Below are positions 45,157-54,886 of a stretch of 64,000 nucleotides of DNA, piece by piece (the first letter of the stretch is position 1; every line of letters begins with the position of its first letter). This DNA comes from Brachymonas denitrificans (GTDB taxonomy: Bacteria; Pseudomonadota; Gammaproteobacteria; Burkholderiales; Burkholderiaceae_C), in contig NZ_CAJQUA010000001.1 of assembly GCF_907163135.1 (NCBI RefSeq), forward strand, positions 1,627,001 through 1,691,000, read 5' to 3'. The translations under genes were made by a program, and so were the position numbers. The notes beneath the pieces are model-generated. The model saw only the letters and a program-made list of their open reading frames with translations. It did not search any database and had not been told where the DNA came from.

Positions 45157-45197
45157 AGCCCCGACGCCTTGCGGTGCCGGGGCTGCAGCTTTTGGGG
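45157..45197. terminator. Hairpin terminator between csp and icd
   Basis: AGCCCCG (45157-45163) pairs with CGGGGCT (45178-45184) over a smaller inner stem. On the minus strand it is followed by TTTGTTTT, so it terminates icd; on the plus strand CTTTT follows after four bases, so it may serve the cold-shock gene too. Confidence 0.75.
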
Positions 45198-45222
45198 GTA
45201 GCCGGAGCCGCCCCTTGCGAGC

Positions 45223-46476
45223 TTACATGTTGTCGATCATCACCTGACCGAAACCGGAGCAGCTCACCTGCGTGGCGCCTTCCATCAGGCGGGCGAAGTC
45301 GTAGGTGACCTTCTTGCTGGCGATGGATTTTTCCATGCTGCTGATGATCAGGTCGGCCGCTTCGGTCCAGCCCATGTGGCGCAGCATCATTTCGGCGGAC
45401 AGGATTTCGGAACCGGGGTTCACGTAGTCCTTGCCGGCGTACTTGGGAGCGGTGCCGTGGGTGGCTTCGAACATGGCCACATTGTCGGACAGGTTGGCAC
45501 CGGGGGCGATACCGATACCGCCGACCTGGGCAGCCAGGGCGTCGGACACGTAGTCGCCGTTCAGGTTCAGCGTGGCGATCACGCTGTACTCGGCCGGGCG
45601 CAGCAGGATCTGCTGCAGGAAGGCGTCAGCGATGCTGTCCTTGATGATGATCTCGCCACCCGTCTTCGGGTTCTTGATCTTCATCCACGGACCGCCGTCG
45701 ATTAGCTCGCCGCCGAATTCCTTCTCGGCCAGCTCGTAACCCCAGTCACGGAAGCCGCCTTCGGTGAACTTCATGATGTTGCCCTTGTGCACGATGGTCA
45801 CGCTAGGCTTGTTGTTGTCGATGGCGTACTGGATGGCCTTGCGCACCAGACGCTGCGTGCCTTCCTTGGACACGGGCTTGACGCCGATGCCGGAGGTTTC
45901 GGGGAAGCGGATCTTGGTGACACCGAAGTCTTCCTGCAGGATCTTGATCAGCTTCTTGGCCTTTTCGGACTGGGCTTCGAATTCGATGCCGGCATAGATG
46001 TCTTCGCTGTTCTCGCGGAAGATCACCATGTTGGTCTTTTGCGGCTCTTTCACCGGGGAGGGCACGCCGGCGAAGTACTGGATCGGGCGCAGGCAGACGT
46101 ACAGGTCGAGTTCCTGACGCAGGGCCACGTTCAGGGAGCGGATGCCGCCACCGACGGGGGTGGTCAGCGGGCCCTTGATGGAAACCACGTAGTCACGCAC
46201 GGCGTCCAGCGTCTCTTGCGGCAGCCACACGTCGGGACCGTACACCTTGGTGGATTTCTCGCCGGCGTAGACTTCCATCCAGTGGATCTTGCGCTTGCCA
46301 CCGTAGGCCTTGGCCACGGCTGCATCGACCACTTTCAGCATCACGGGCGTGATATCGAAGCCGGTGCCGTCACCCTCGATATAGGGGATGATGACCTGGT
46401 CGGGCACGTTCAACGACATGTCGGCGTTGACGGTGATTTTCTGGCCCTCGGCGGGCACCTTGATATGCTGGTACAT
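45223..46476 (-). CDS. icd: NADP-dependent isocitrate dehydrogenase
   Basis: This is a 417-residue TCA cycle enzyme converting isocitrate to 2-oxoglutarate. [13 protein letters not shown], the serine loop [18 protein letters not shown] (equivalent to the phosphorylated Ser113 loop of E. coli), and [19 protein letters not shown] are present. [20 protein letters not shown] and [13 protein letters not shown] complete the coenzyme and metal sites. The length equals E. coli Icd (416). It has its own terminator and a 287-base upstream gap to the next gene. Confidence 0.97.
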   Translation of the reverse strand: MYQHIKVPAEGQKITVNADMSLNVPDQVIIPYIEGDGTGFDITPVMLKVVDAAVAKAYGGKRKIHWMEVYAGEKSTKVYGPDVWLPQETLDAVRDYVVSIKGPLTTPVGGGIRSLNVALRQELDLYVCLRPIQYFAGVPSPVKEPQKTNMVIFRENSEDIYAGIEFEAQSEKAKKLIKILQEDFGVTKIRFPETSGIGVKPVSKEGTQRLVRKAIQYAIDNNKPSVTIVHKGNIMKFTEGGFRDWGYELAEKEFGGELIDGGPWMKIKNPKTGGEIIIKDSIADAFLQQILLRPAEYSVIATLNLNGDYVSDALAAQVGGIGIAPGANLSDNVAMFEATHGTAPKYAGKDYVNPGSEILSAEMMLRHMGWTEAADLIISSMEKSIASKKVTYDFARLMEGATQVSCSGFGQVMIDNM

Positions 46477-46763
46477 AGTCGCTCCGATGTGGTTATTGGC
46501 AAGTCAGACAGGCATGCAGACAGGGCCGCACTGGTGGCGAGGCCACGCCGACATGGTCGGCTGATCATTCTACCGGCAAATGTCACAAAGGATTCCCCGA
46601 GGACAAGCCCTAGGTACTCAACTTGCTAACAACTGACAACCAGGCTTCTGTTGCAGACGCTGTTTCAGTTGTCATTTGCGCCCCCTGTCTTTTCGCGGGA
46701 GCCAACCGTAAACTTGCCTCCGCCCTCAGCGTTTGGGGGTGCAACTTTCCCCGAGACTGACCC

Positions 46764-47099
46764 ATGAAGAAAATCATTGCCCTGATCGCCGCCACCGCTG
46801 CTGCTGGCGCCTTTGCTGCTGCTCCCGCCGCCAAGACCGCTCCGGTTTCCGCTCCGAAGGCTTCCGCCTCTGCCGTGGCTGCCGTGTCCAAGACCCCGGC
46901 TTCCGCCGTGTCTGCCGTGACCACTGCCAAGCCGGCCCCCAAGGCGGTTGCCAAGAAGGCCGCCAAGCCGGCTCCCAGGAAGGCTGTCAAGGCTGCTCCC
47001 GCCATGAAGGCCGCCCCTGCCACCCCGGCTGCTCCCGCAGTGAAGGCCACTCCGGCTGCGCCGGCAGTGAAGGCTGCTGCCTCCGCAGCCAAGAAGTAA
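46764..47099 (+). CDS. Exported Lys/Ala/Pro-rich low-complexity protein
   Basis: This is a 111-residue protein. MKKIIALIAATAAAGAFAAA is a clear signal peptide, and the mature part contains almost only Ala, Lys, Pro, Ser, Thr and Val (KAVAKKAAKPAPRKAVKAAP). It is expected to be disordered and strongly basic in the periplasm or beyond. The function is unknown; histone-like or polyanion-binding roles are conceivable. The start codon is preceded by CCCGAGACTGACCC, a weak ribosome site. A terminator-like hairpin follows the stop. Confidence 0.82.
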   Translation: MKKIIALIAATAAAGAFAAAPAAKTAPVSAPKASASAVAAVSKTPASAVSAVTTAKPAPKAVAKKAAKPAPRKAVKAAPAMKAAPATPAAPAVKATPAAPAVKAAASAAKK

Positions 47100-47126
47100 T
47101 CAGCCGCGCTGACACGCGTCCCCAAG

Positions 47127-47157
47127 GCCCGCAACGCACCGGCGCTGCGGGCTTTTT
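47127..47157 (+). terminator. Rho-independent terminator of the Lys/Ala-rich gene
   Basis: GCCCGCA (47127-47133) pairs with TGCGGGC (47146-47152), followed by TTTTT. It lies 28 bases after the stop codon. Confidence 0.85.
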
Positions 47158-47235
47158 CATGTGGATACGGAAAACCCCTGCGGTTCGGTGCACACTTACG
47201 GTCAACGCTTCGCCAACCGATTTCCGCCCTGTTCC

Positions 47236-47730
47236 ATGAACCTGTCCTTCCGTCCGATTTCCACCGTCCTGCTGCTGGCATTCGCCGGCACATTCGCGCA
47301 GGCCCAGCCCGCAGCGACCGCGGCGTCGCAGCCCCAGCTCGACCTGCAGCGCGCCACCCTGCAGGCAGGGCGTCAGAAGATCAGCGTGCAACTGGCGCGC
47401 ACGCCGCAGCAGCGCCAGACCGGCCTGATGCACCGCCGCTCCATGCCGCAGCAGGAGGGCATGCTGTTCGTGTTCGACCAGCCCGGAGTGCAGTGCTTCT
47501 GGATGAAGAACACCCTGCTGCCGCTTACCGCCGCCTTTGTCGACGATGACGGCACCATCGTGAACCTGGCCGACATGCAGCCGCAGACCGAAACGCCGCA
47601 CTGCTCGGCACGGCCGGTGCGCTACGTGCTCGAGATGAACCAGGGCTGGTTCAAGCGCCATGGCGTGAAGGCGGGCACACGCCTGAAGTGGCTGCAAACG
47701 GCACCGTCGGCTGCGAAAGCCGGTTCCTGA
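47236..47730 (+). CDS. DUF192-family exported protein
   Basis: This is a 164-residue protein. The signal peptide is MNLSFRPISTVLLLAFAGTF...AQA (residues 1-23). The DUF192 core has ARTPQQRQTGLMHRRSMPQQ, EGMLFVFDQPGVQCFWMKNT and YVLEMNQGWFKRHGVKAG. The family is widespread and of unknown function, usually periplasmic. The ATG at 47236 gives the complete signal; a longer frame upstream has none. It is transcribed alone and shares a bidirectional terminator with sodB. Confidence 0.92.
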   Translation: MNLSFRPISTVLLLAFAGTFAQAQPAATAASQPQLDLQRATLQAGRQKISVQLARTPQQRQTGLMHRRSMPQQEGMLFVFDQPGVQCFWMKNTLLPLTAAFVDDDGTIVNLADMQPQTETPHCSARPVRYVLEMNQGWFKRHGVKAGTRLKWLQTAPSAAKAGS

Positions 47731-47805
47731 GCAGAACAGGGCAGCCGTCCGGCAGGCCGGCAAGGCCATCGCACCCGCCGGACCGGAATCCGCTCCATCG
47801 ACAAA

Positions 47806-47842
47806 ACAAAAGGACTGTCCCTTTCGGGCACAGTCCTTTTGT
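47806..47842. terminator. Bidirectional terminator between the DUF192 gene and sodB
   Basis: This is a perfect 13-bp stem (47806-47818 with 47830-47842) with an 11-base loop containing a CCC/GGG inner pair. The A-rich and T-rich outer parts give a U-tract in either direction, so it serves both convergent genes. Confidence 0.93.
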
Positions 47843-47883
47843 CATTATGCGCGGCGCGCCAGACGGCGCGCCACCAGCGCCGA

Positions 47884-48465
47884 TCAGGCGAAGTTCTTCT
47901 CGGCGAACTCCCAGTTGGCCAGCTTGTTCAGGAAGGCTTCCACGAACTTGGGACGGGCGTTGCGGTAGTCGATGTAGTAGGCATGCTCCCACACGTCCAC
48001 GGTCAGCAGGGCCTTGTCGTCGGTGGTCAGCGGCGTGCCGGCGGGGCCGGTGTTGACGATGTCCACGCTGCCGTCGGCCTTCTTCACCAGCCAGGTCCAG
48101 CCGGAACCGAAGTTGCCCACGGCAGACTTGGTGAAGGCTTCCTTGAAGGCATCGAAGCTGCCCCACTTGGCGTTGATGGCTTCAGCCAGGGCGCCGGACG
48201 GCTGGCCACCGCCATTGGGCTTGAGGCAGTTCCAGAAGAAGGTGTGGTTCCAGATCTGGGCTGCGTTGTTGTAGATGCCGCCGCTGGACTTCTTGACGAT
48301 CTCTTCCAGTTCCATGGATTCGAACTCGGTGCCCTTCTGCAGGTTGTTCAGATTGTCCACGTAGGCCTTGTGGTGCTTGCCGTGGTGGTATTCCAGGGTT
48401 TCCTTGGAATAGTCAGGCTCGAGGGCGTCGATCGCAAACGGCAGGGGGGGCAGTTGGTGTTCCAT
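47884..48465 (-). CDS. sodB: Superoxide dismutase, iron type
   Basis: This is a 193-residue cytoplasmic enzyme. The metal ligands lie in [29 protein letters not shown] and [16 protein letters not shown]. The residue pattern ([13 protein letters not shown], and a Phe-rich pocket) fits the Fe-SOD (SodB) group rather than Mn-SOD. The length matches E. coli SodB (193). The ATG at 48465 follows an AAGGACAT ribosome site. It stands alone between terminators. Confidence 0.96.
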   Translation of the reverse strand: MEHQLPPLPFAIDALEPDYSKETLEYHHGKHHKAYVDNLNNLQKGTEFESMELEEIVKKSSGGIYNNAAQIWNHTFFWNCLKPNGGGQPSGALAEAINAKWGSFDAFKEAFTKSAVGNFGSGWTWLVKKADGSVDIVNTGPAGTPLTTDDKALLTVDVWEHAYYIDYRNARPKFVEAFLNKLANWEFAEKNFA

Positions 48466-48664
48466 GGCTATGTCCTTGTGAAATCGGTTGATCGGTTGCC
48501 GGGCGCACGGCCTTGCGGCGTCGCCCGGATGCGGGCGATGCACGCGCAGTGTTGCGGCCGGCTGCTGCCCGCATTTTGTAACAGACAGGCAGACCGCCGC
48601 ATTGTCGCACAGGCTGGTGTCCCCGGCTTGTCGGCAGGGGCATCGCCCCCCTGCAGGAGCAGGA

Positions 48665-50146
48665 CTACACGGGTTCGCCGGCGTCCAGGCTGCCCTGACG
48701 CGCAACCGGCACAAGGGTGATGCTGCCGTCGCTGACGGTGGCGCGCACCTGCTGGCCGGGGCGGAACTGGGCGCGCTGGTGGATCACGTGGCCGTTTTCG
48801 TCCTGCAGCAGCGCGTAGCCACGGGCCAGCGCCTGGGTCGGATCGAGCAGGCGCAACGCGTGCTCGGCCACCTGCAGGCGGTGGCGTGCCTGCACCAGGC
48901 GTTCGCGTACGGCCTGCTGCATGACCTGTCGTGCATCCGCCTGCAGCAGATGCTCGGCGCGCAGCTGCTCGCGCACGGCGGTGGCCAGTTCCATCTGTAC
49001 CCCCTGCAGACGGGCGCGGTAGCCGCCCTGCACAGTCTGGCGCGTGACGGCACGCTCCAGCCGGCTGCCGAGGCCGTCGAGTCGCGACCGGCTGGCCAGC
49101 AGGGCCTGGCGGCGCTGCTGCTGCAGGCGCAGGTCCAGGTCGTGCAGGTGCAGGCGCTGCTGGCGGGCCAGCGTGCCGGTGCGCGCCAGGCCCCAGCCGA
49201 GGCGGTCCAGCCGCTGGGCGTGGCCGTCGAGCTGGCGGCCGGCGAGTTGCTGCAGGCGCTGCATGCGGTGCGCGGCCTGCAGCCAGGCATCGCGCCGGGG
49301 CTGCGCGGCAAGCTCGGCGGCCGCGGTCGGCGTGGGGGCGCGCACATCGGCGCAGAAGTCGGCAATGGTGAAATCGGTTTCGTGGCCGACGCCCACGATC
49401 AGCGGCACCGGGCTGGCGACGATGGCATGGGCGAGTTCCGTGTCGTTGAAGGCCCAGAGGTCTTCCAGAGAGCCGCCGCCGCGCACCAGCAGGATGGTGT
49501 CGATGGGCGGCAGGTCCGGCGTGGCTTCGCCCTGCTGCTGGCGGCTGGCGATGGCATACAGGCGCTCGAGCGCCGACACCAGTTCTGCCGGAGCCGCAGC
49601 GCCCTGCACCAGTGCCGGCACCAGGAGCACCGGTACATGCGGTGCGCGGCGGCGCAGCGCCGTGACCACGTCGCGCAAGGCGGCAGCACCGAGCGAGGTG
49701 ACAAGGCCGATGCCGCGCGGGTGCTGCGTGGGTGTGCGCTTGCGCTCCGGGTCGAACAGCCCTTGCGCCTCCAGCGCAGCCTTGCGGCGCAGGAAGTCCT
49801 CATACAAGGCCCCCTGGCCGGCACGGCGCATGCCTTCGACGATCAGCTGCAGATCGCCGCGCGCTTCGTACACCGCCAGCCGGCCATACACCTCGACCTG
49901 ATCGCCTTCGCGCGGCGACCAGTCCATCAGGCTGGCGGCACGGCGGAACATGGCACAGCGCAACTGGCCGCTGGCATCCTTGAGGCTGAAATAGCAGTGC
50001 CCGCTGGACGCCCGGCTGAAACCCGACAGTTCGCCTTGCACGCTGACCGGCCCGAAACGGGCGTCCAGCATGTCGGCCACGGCGCGGCAGAGCGCGCCCA
50101 CCTGCCACACGCGGTTGCGGCCCTGGGGCGCGGACTCAAAGGCCAT
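48665..50146 (-). CDS. xseA: Exodeoxyribonuclease VII large subunit
   Basis: This is a 493-residue catalytic subunit for single-stranded DNA degradation. The N-terminal OB-fold has [20 protein letters not shown]. The catalytic core has [37 protein letters not shown] and [14 protein letters not shown] long coiled-coil at about 300-440 ([20 protein letters not shown]) precedes the C-terminal barrel. The length is slightly above E. coli XseA (456). The small subunit xseB is not adjacent. It is divergent from lpxK. Confidence 0.96.
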   Translation of the reverse strand: MAFESAPQGRNRVWQVGALCRAVADMLDARFGPVSVQGELSGFSRASSGHCYFSLKDASGQLRCAMFRRAASLMDWSPREGDQVEVYGRLAVYEARGDLQLIVEGMRRAGQGALYEDFLRRKAALEAQGLFDPERKRTPTQHPRGIGLVTSLGAAALRDVVTALRRRAPHVPVLLVPALVQGAAAPAELVSALERLYAIASRQQQGEATPDLPPIDTILLVRGGGSLEDLWAFNDTELAHAIVASPVPLIVGVGHETDFTIADFCADVRAPTPTAAAELAAQPRRDAWLQAAHRMQRLQQLAGRQLDGHAQRLDRLGWGLARTGTLARQQRLHLHDLDLRLQQQRRQALLASRSRLDGLGSRLERAVTRQTVQGGYRARLQGVQMELATAVREQLRAEHLLQADARQVMQQAVRERLVQARHRLQVAEHALRLLDPTQALARGYALLQDENGHVIHQRAQFRPGQQVRATVSDGSITLVPVARQGSLDAGEPV

Positions 50147-50566
50147 GAATGGCTCCGAAAGGCTTTGTGACAGATCGGCCGGATTTTGTCACAAACCCGG
50201 CCCCGATGCCGCGGAGATGCAGAGAGATCGTCATAACCCTTTGATTTTTATACAAAAAATATCTGCTCAATTTGTAATCAATCTGTCACCCACACGGGGA
50301 TTTGTGTATTTGGCGCATGCATGCAAGGCTTTTCCACAAGGTTATCCACATTTTGCGTGGACAACTTTCCGGTGGCCCGGGACAAACCCGGATGGCGCGA
50401 AAACCGGGGTTCTGGAAGCGATGATAGCGCCGGCTTCGGCGCCTGCGCCGGACCACAGGGGGCTGCCGGATACAGCCTGCAACCATCCGTTTGGGGGCCG
50501 GCAGAAACCCGTGCAAAAAGCGGTCAAAATACTGCATCGGGCCCGAGCCCCTTTATCAGGAGACCC
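50147..50566. promoter_or_regulatory. xseA-lpxK divergent region with DnaA-box-like sequences
   Basis: This 420-base region holds no gene. It has an AT-rich core (50230-50300) and two similar 9-mers, TTTTCCACA (50330-50338) and the consensus DnaA box TTATCCACA (50342-50350), spaced by three bases. The exbB/exbD genes that often precede lpxK are absent. Promoters of both genes must be here. The last 40 bases contain the ribosome site of the 18-codon leader. Confidence 0.5.
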
Positions 50567-50623
50567 ATGTCCGTGAGCCAGCCGATTGTCGCCCTGCAGC
50601 CCTCCTCCGGAGGCACCGCATGA
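50567..50623 (+). CDS. Short leader ORF coupled to lpxK (18 residues)
   Basis: The peptide is [18 protein letters not shown]. It has a strong ribosome-binding site (CAGGAG, 50558-50563). Its TGA (50621-50623) overlaps the lpxK ATG (50620-50622) as ATGA. That arrangement is what translational coupling of a real leader would look like. It could also be the decayed end of a former upstream gene. Confidence 0.5.
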   Translation: MSVSQPIVALQPSSGGTA

Positions 50624-51720
50624 CGGCCAATGCCTTTCTGCATCGTACCCTGCCGCGCCTGTGGCAGGAGCGCAGCGTGCTCGCGCGCGCACTCTGGCCG
50701 CTGTCGCAGCTGTATGGGGCCGCCTGGCGCTGGCAGCGCCGCCGTGCGCTGGAACAGCAGCGCGAGCGCCTGCCGGTGCCGGTGCTGGTGGTGGGTAATG
50801 TAGTGGCAGGCGGCGCGGGCAAGACGCCGGCCACGATTGCCATCGTGCAGCATTTCCAGTCGATCGGCGTGCATATCGGCGTGATCTCGCGCGGCTATGG
50901 GCGCAGCCCGCAGGCGCCGCATTGCGTGGTGATCACGCCGGATACCGACGCCAGCATCGGCGGCGACGAACCGGTGCTGATCCACCTGCGCACCAGTGCG
51001 CCGGTGATCGTGTGTGCCGACCGCAATTTCGCTGCGCGCGAAATGGTCAAGCTCTACCCGGACGTGCGGCTGATCGTCTGTGATGACGGCCTGCAGCACC
51101 ACGCCTTGCTGCGCGACGGCGAGATCTGCGTGATGGACGAGCGCGGCATCGGCAACGGCTGGCTGCTGCCGGCGGGGCCGCTGCGCGAGCCCTGGCCGCG
51201 CAAGGTGGATATCGTGCTGATGACCGGGCAGCCGGCCACGCCGGTGCCCATGCCGTCCGGGCAGGCGGTGTACCAGGCGCGCCGCGCCCTGCACGACCAG
51301 GCCGTGCGCGCCGATGGGCGCAGCTTTGCGCTGGCCGAGTGGGCCAGGCAGAAGCAGCCGGTGATTGCGGTGGCCGGCATTGCGCACCCGCACCGATTCT
51401 TCGCCATGCTCGAGGCCGCCGGCCTGACGCTGGCGGAGCGCCACGCCCTGCCCGATCACGTGAGCCACGACACCCTGAGCGCGCTGGCACGTGAATGGGG
51501 GCCGCGTCGCCTGCCGGTGCTGTGCACCGAGAAGGACGCCGTCAAGCTGTGGGACAGCCTGCCACAGGCCTGGGCCGTGCCGCTGGTGCTGACACCCGAA
51601 CTGCCTTTCTTCGCCGCGCTGTCGGCCTGGTGGCTGCAGCACGCGCGCGATATCCAGGGGCATGCGTTGCGGCAGATGCCCACCCAAGCCAAACCGCACC
51701 AGTCTGTCGCGGAAGCCTGA
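50620..51720 (+). CDS. lpxK: Tetraacyldisaccharide 4'-kinase
   Basis: This is a 366-residue inner-membrane-associated enzyme that adds the 4'-phosphate in lipid A synthesis. [20 protein letters not shown] is the Walker A-like P-loop. [31 protein letters not shown] and [12 protein letters not shown] are family landmarks, and the N-terminal hydrophobic helix lies at about 20-40. The length is a little above E. coli LpxK (328). The ATG at 50620 lies within ATGA, overlapping the leader stop, with GGAGG a few bases upstream. Confidence 0.95.
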   Translation: MTANAFLHRTLPRLWQERSVLARALWPLSQLYGAAWRWQRRRALEQQRERLPVPVLVVGNVVAGGAGKTPATIAIVQHFQSIGVHIGVISRGYGRSPQAPHCVVITPDTDASIGGDEPVLIHLRTSAPVIVCADRNFAAREMVKLYPDVRLIVCDDGLQHHALLRDGEICVMDERGIGNGWLLPAGPLREPWPRKVDIVLMTGQPATPVPMPSGQAVYQARRALHDQAVRADGRSFALAEWARQKQPVIAVAGIAHPHRFFAMLEAAGLTLAERHALPDHVSHDTLSALAREWGPRRLPVLCTEKDAVKLWDSLPQAWAVPLVLTPELPFFAALSAWWLQHARDIQGHALRQMPTQAKPHQSVAEA

Positions 51721-51841
51721 AGCCCCTGGCCCGGCAGCCAGTGGGCGCCGCCGCCTGCGGACGATGGCCCGGGATGCTGCCATGAGGCGTCGTCCGCGGC
51801 CGTACAATGCCAGCATTGTTTTCAAACGGATGTTTGCCGCC

Positions 51842-52057
51842 ATGGATCCCAAACTGCTGGAACTGCTGGTCTGTCCCGTGACCAAGGGCCCCCTCACCTA
51901 CCGCGCCGAAAGCCAGGAACTGGTGTCGCTGAGCGCGCGCCTGGCCTATCCGATCCGCGACGGCATTCCGGTGCTGCTGGAGAACGAGGCGCGCGCCCTG
52001 AGCGACGACGAGATCGAAGCCGGCCGCCAGCCCGGCACCGCTGCGCCGAGCGCATGA
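51842..52057 (+). CDS. Trm112-family small protein (YcaR-like)
   Basis: This is a 71-residue protein. [20 protein letters not shown] and [20 protein letters not shown] match the Trm112/YcaR family. One CxxT site replaces the paired cysteines of the eukaryotic zinc form. YcaR-type genes commonly lie between lpxK and kdsB, as here, but the biochemical role is not settled. The ATG at 51842 is preferred; an ATG at 51830 adds four residues. Its stop overlaps the kdsB ATG by four bases. Confidence 0.9.
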   Translation: MDPKLLELLVCPVTKGPLTYRAESQELVSLSARLAYPIRDGIPVLLENEARALSDDEIEAGRQPGTAAPSA

Positions 52058-52830
52058 GCGCCAGCTACACCATCCTGATTCCGGCACGGCTGGCCAGCAC
52101 CCGCCTGCCCGAAAAGCCCCTGGCCGAGATCGGCGGCGCGCCCATGATCGTGCGCGTGGCCCAGCGCGTGCAGCAGGGCCGTGCCCGCGTGGTGGTGGCG
52201 GCCGATCATCCGCGCATTGTCCAGGCCTGCGAGGCGCACGGCATCGCCGCGGTGCTGACCGACGAGAACCATGCCTCCGGCAGCGACCGGCTGGCGCAGG
52301 CCTGCACCCTGCTCGACCTGACCGACGAAGCCATCGTGGTGAACGTGCAGGGTGACGAGCCGCTGATGGACCCGGCCCTGCCCGCGGCCGTGGCCGACCT
52401 GCTGGCGCGCAGCCCCGAGGCCAGCATGTCCACCGCCGCGCATCCGATCCATGATCCGGCCGACCTGGCCAATCCGAACGTGGTGAAGGTGGTGTGCGAT
52501 GCGCGCCAACTGGCGCTGTATTTCAGCCGCGCGCCGATTCCGTGGTGGCGCGATGGCTATGGCAGTTCGGTGGCCGATGCGGCCGCGCTGCCGCAGCAGC
52601 CGGCGCCCTTGCGCCATATCGGCATCTACGCCTACCGCGTGGCCTTTCTCAAGCAGTTTCCGCAATTGCCGCAGGCGCCGATCGAGACCTGCGAATCGCT
52701 GGAACAGCTGCGTGCGCTTTGGCACGGGCACCGCATTGCCGTGCACGTGACGCCGGATGTTCCCGGTCCGGGTGTCGACACACCTGCCGATCTGGAGCGT
52801 GTGCGGGCGCTGTTTGCCGCGGCTATCTAG
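52054..52830 (+). CDS. kdsB: 3-deoxy-manno-octulosonate cytidylyltransferase
   Basis: This is a 258-residue enzyme that activates Kdo with CTP for lipopolysaccharide core synthesis. [20 protein letters not shown] is the CTP-binding N-terminus, [14 protein letters not shown] and [10 protein letters not shown] the central motifs, and [13 protein letters not shown] the substrate region. The length is normal (248-260). The ATG overlaps the preceding stop, so lpxK, the YcaR-like gene and kdsB form a lipid A/Kdo operon. Confidence 0.96.
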   Translation: MSASYTILIPARLASTRLPEKPLAEIGGAPMIVRVAQRVQQGRARVVVAADHPRIVQACEAHGIAAVLTDENHASGSDRLAQACTLLDLTDEAIVVNVQGDEPLMDPALPAAVADLLARSPEASMSTAAHPIHDPADLANPNVVKVVCDARQLALYFSRAPIPWWRDGYGSSVADAAALPQQPAPLRHIGIYAYRVAFLKQFPQLPQAPIETCESLEQLRALWHGHRIAVHVTPDVPGPGVDTPADLERVRALFAAAI

Positions 52831-52960
52831 ACAGACTGCAGAACAATCGCGCAGCTACGCAGCAGAGTCGACTGCGCGCGATCAGGATGACCCCGTTCCG
52901 CGCCGAATGGTGCCCTCGCAGAACGGTTCAGTTCATCCGCAATTGCTGACAGTCTCTTGA

Positions 52961-54655
52961 TCAGCCTTCGGTTTCGCGCAGGCGCCGGCGCAGCACCTTG
53001 CCCACGTTGGTTTTGGGCAGTTCGTCGCGGAACTCGATATGACGCGGGCGCTTGTAGCCGGTCAGGCGTTCCTTGCAGCAGCGCTGCACATCAGCCTCGG
53101 TCAGGTTCGGGTCGCTGCGCACCACGTAGAGCTTGACGGCCTCGCCCTGCTCCTCGTCCGGCACACCGATGGCCGCGCACTCCACCACGCCCGGGCAGGT
53201 GGACACCACGTTTTCGATCTCGTTCGGGAACACGTTGAAGCCGTTCACGTTGATCATGTCCTTCTTGCGATCCACGATGCGGATATGGCCATTGGGCTCC
53301 ATGCGTGCGATGTCACCGGTGCGCAGGAAGCCATCCTCGGTGGTGGCGCGGCGCGTTTCCTCGGGCTGGTTGTAGTAGCCCACCATCACGTTGGGGCCGC
53401 GGATGCACAGTTCGCCCGCCTCGCCCAGCGGCAGTTCCTTGCCGTCATCGTCCAGAATGGCCACGTCGATGCCCGGCAGCGGCATGCCGATGGTGCCGGT
53501 GAACTCCCGGTTGGTGACCGGGTTGTTGGTGCCGATGGCGCAGGTCTCGCTCATGCCCCAGCCTTCGATCATCGGACAGCCGGTGGCCTCCTGCCAGCGT
53601 TTGGCCGTGCCCTCGGACGCGGCCATGCCGCCGGCCTGCGAGATGCGCAAGGACGAGAAATCGACGGTCTTGAAATCGGGCTGCACCAGCAGGGCGTTGA
53701 ACAGCGTGTTCACCGCCGGCAGTACATGGAAGGGCTTTTTCTTGAGCGTGGCGATAAAGGCAGGGAAGTCGCGCGGGTTGGGGATCAGCGTCATGTGCCA
53801 GCCCTGGCGGATGCCGAGCAGGCAGACCGTGAGCGCGAAGATGTGGTACAGCGGCAGCGCGGCAATGGTGTGGATGCGCGTGGTGTCGCTGCCCATGTCC
53901 TTGAGCGCCGGCTGGAACCAGGCGTCGGCCTGCAGCATGGCGGCGACGATATTGCGGTGCGACAGGATGGCGCCCTTGGCCAGACCGGTGGTGCCGCCGG
54001 TGTATTGCAGGAAGGCGATGGAATCCAGCGTCTGCGGCACGCGCTTGAGCTGCATGCCGGCGCCCTGGCGCAGCGCCTGGCTGAAAGACGTGACAGCCGG
54101 CCCGCCGGGCATCTCCAGCTTGAAAGCCGGCACCATCTTCTTGACGTGGCGCACGGCAAAGGTCACCAGCTTGCCCTTGAGCCCGCCCAGCAGGTCGCCC
54201 ATGGCGGTGACGACGACATGCTTGAGACTGGTACGGTCCATCACCTGCTCCAGCGTATGGGCGAAGTTTTCCAGGATGACGATGACGCTGGCGCCGGAGT
54301 CGCGCAACTGGTGCTCCAGCTCGCGCGGGGTGTAGAGCGGGTTGACGTTGACGCAGGTGTAGCCGGCGCGCAGCACGGCAGCCATGGTCACGCCGAACTG
54401 CGGTACGTTGGGCAGCATGATGGCCACGCGCGCACCCGGCTCCAGCCCCTGCGCCTGCAGCCAGGCGCCGAGCGCGGCCGATTCGCGGTCGAGCTGGCCA
54501 TAGGTCATCGCCACATCCATGCAGATGGAGAACTGCTTGTCCTTGTATTTCTGCAGGGACTCTTCCAGCATGTCCGTGAGCGAGCCGTATTGCTCCGGGT
54601 TGACGTCGTGCGGAACGCCTTCGGGGTAATGCTGCAGCCAGATCCTGTCCACCAT
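52961..54655 (-). CDS. fadD: Long-chain fatty acid-CoA ligase
   Basis: This is a 564-residue acyl-CoA synthetase. The AMP-binding motif is FLQYTGGTTGLAKGAILSH, followed by GWGMSETCAIGTNN, GELCIRGPNVMVGYYNQPEE, TGDIARMEPNGHIRIVDRKK and PKTNVGKVLRR with the catalytic Lys. The length fits E. coli FadD (561). The N-terminus starts at the ATG at 54655 (MVDRIWLQHYPEG). It is convergent with kdsB (131 bases apart) and divergent from the MBL hydrolase (231-base gap). It activates fatty acids for beta-oxidation. Confidence 0.94.
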   Translation of the reverse strand: MVDRIWLQHYPEGVPHDVNPEQYGSLTDMLEESLQKYKDKQFSICMDVAMTYGQLDRESAALGAWLQAQGLEPGARVAIMLPNVPQFGVTMAAVLRAGYTCVNVNPLYTPRELEHQLRDSGASVIVILENFAHTLEQVMDRTSLKHVVVTAMGDLLGGLKGKLVTFAVRHVKKMVPAFKLEMPGGPAVTSFSQALRQGAGMQLKRVPQTLDSIAFLQYTGGTTGLAKGAILSHRNIVAAMLQADAWFQPALKDMGSDTTRIHTIAALPLYHIFALTVCLLGIRQGWHMTLIPNPRDFPAFIATLKKKPFHVLPAVNTLFNALLVQPDFKTVDFSSLRISQAGGMAASEGTAKRWQEATGCPMIEGWGMSETCAIGTNNPVTNREFTGTIGMPLPGIDVAILDDDGKELPLGEAGELCIRGPNVMVGYYNQPEETRRATTEDGFLRTGDIARMEPNGHIRIVDRKKDMINVNGFNVFPNEIENVVSTCPGVVECAAIGVPDEEQGEAVKLYVVRSDPNLTEADVQRCCKERLTGYKRPRHIEFRDELPKTNVGKVLRRRLRETEG

Positions 54656-54886
54656 GCCTGTGTCTCCTCGCCTGTCGATGGTTGGCGTTGTTGTGCTTGG
54701 AATGTCGCGCTGAATAGCACGGTCGTTCGAACGACTATCCTATCCCACAGTGTCGGCTTTCTCCAGAGGGCCGAGGGCAGGGCTTACCCCTAATTGTTTG
54801 CCCCCCGATCGGGATGCGGGAGCCGTTATGCTGGGGGTTCGCATGACGTTCACGTCAATCAGCACCGCATCCTGTGTTTCTGCCCG

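Noticed and set aside
46629..46672. 8-bp inverted repeat (ACAACTGA / TCAGTTGT) upstream of the Lys/Ala-rich gene
   Set aside because: It is short and without positional relation to a recognisable promoter; chance occurrence is likely.
50330..50350. Chromosomal replication origin
   Set aside because: Only two DnaA-box-like 9-mers are present, and dnaA, dnaN, gyrB and rpmH are not nearby.
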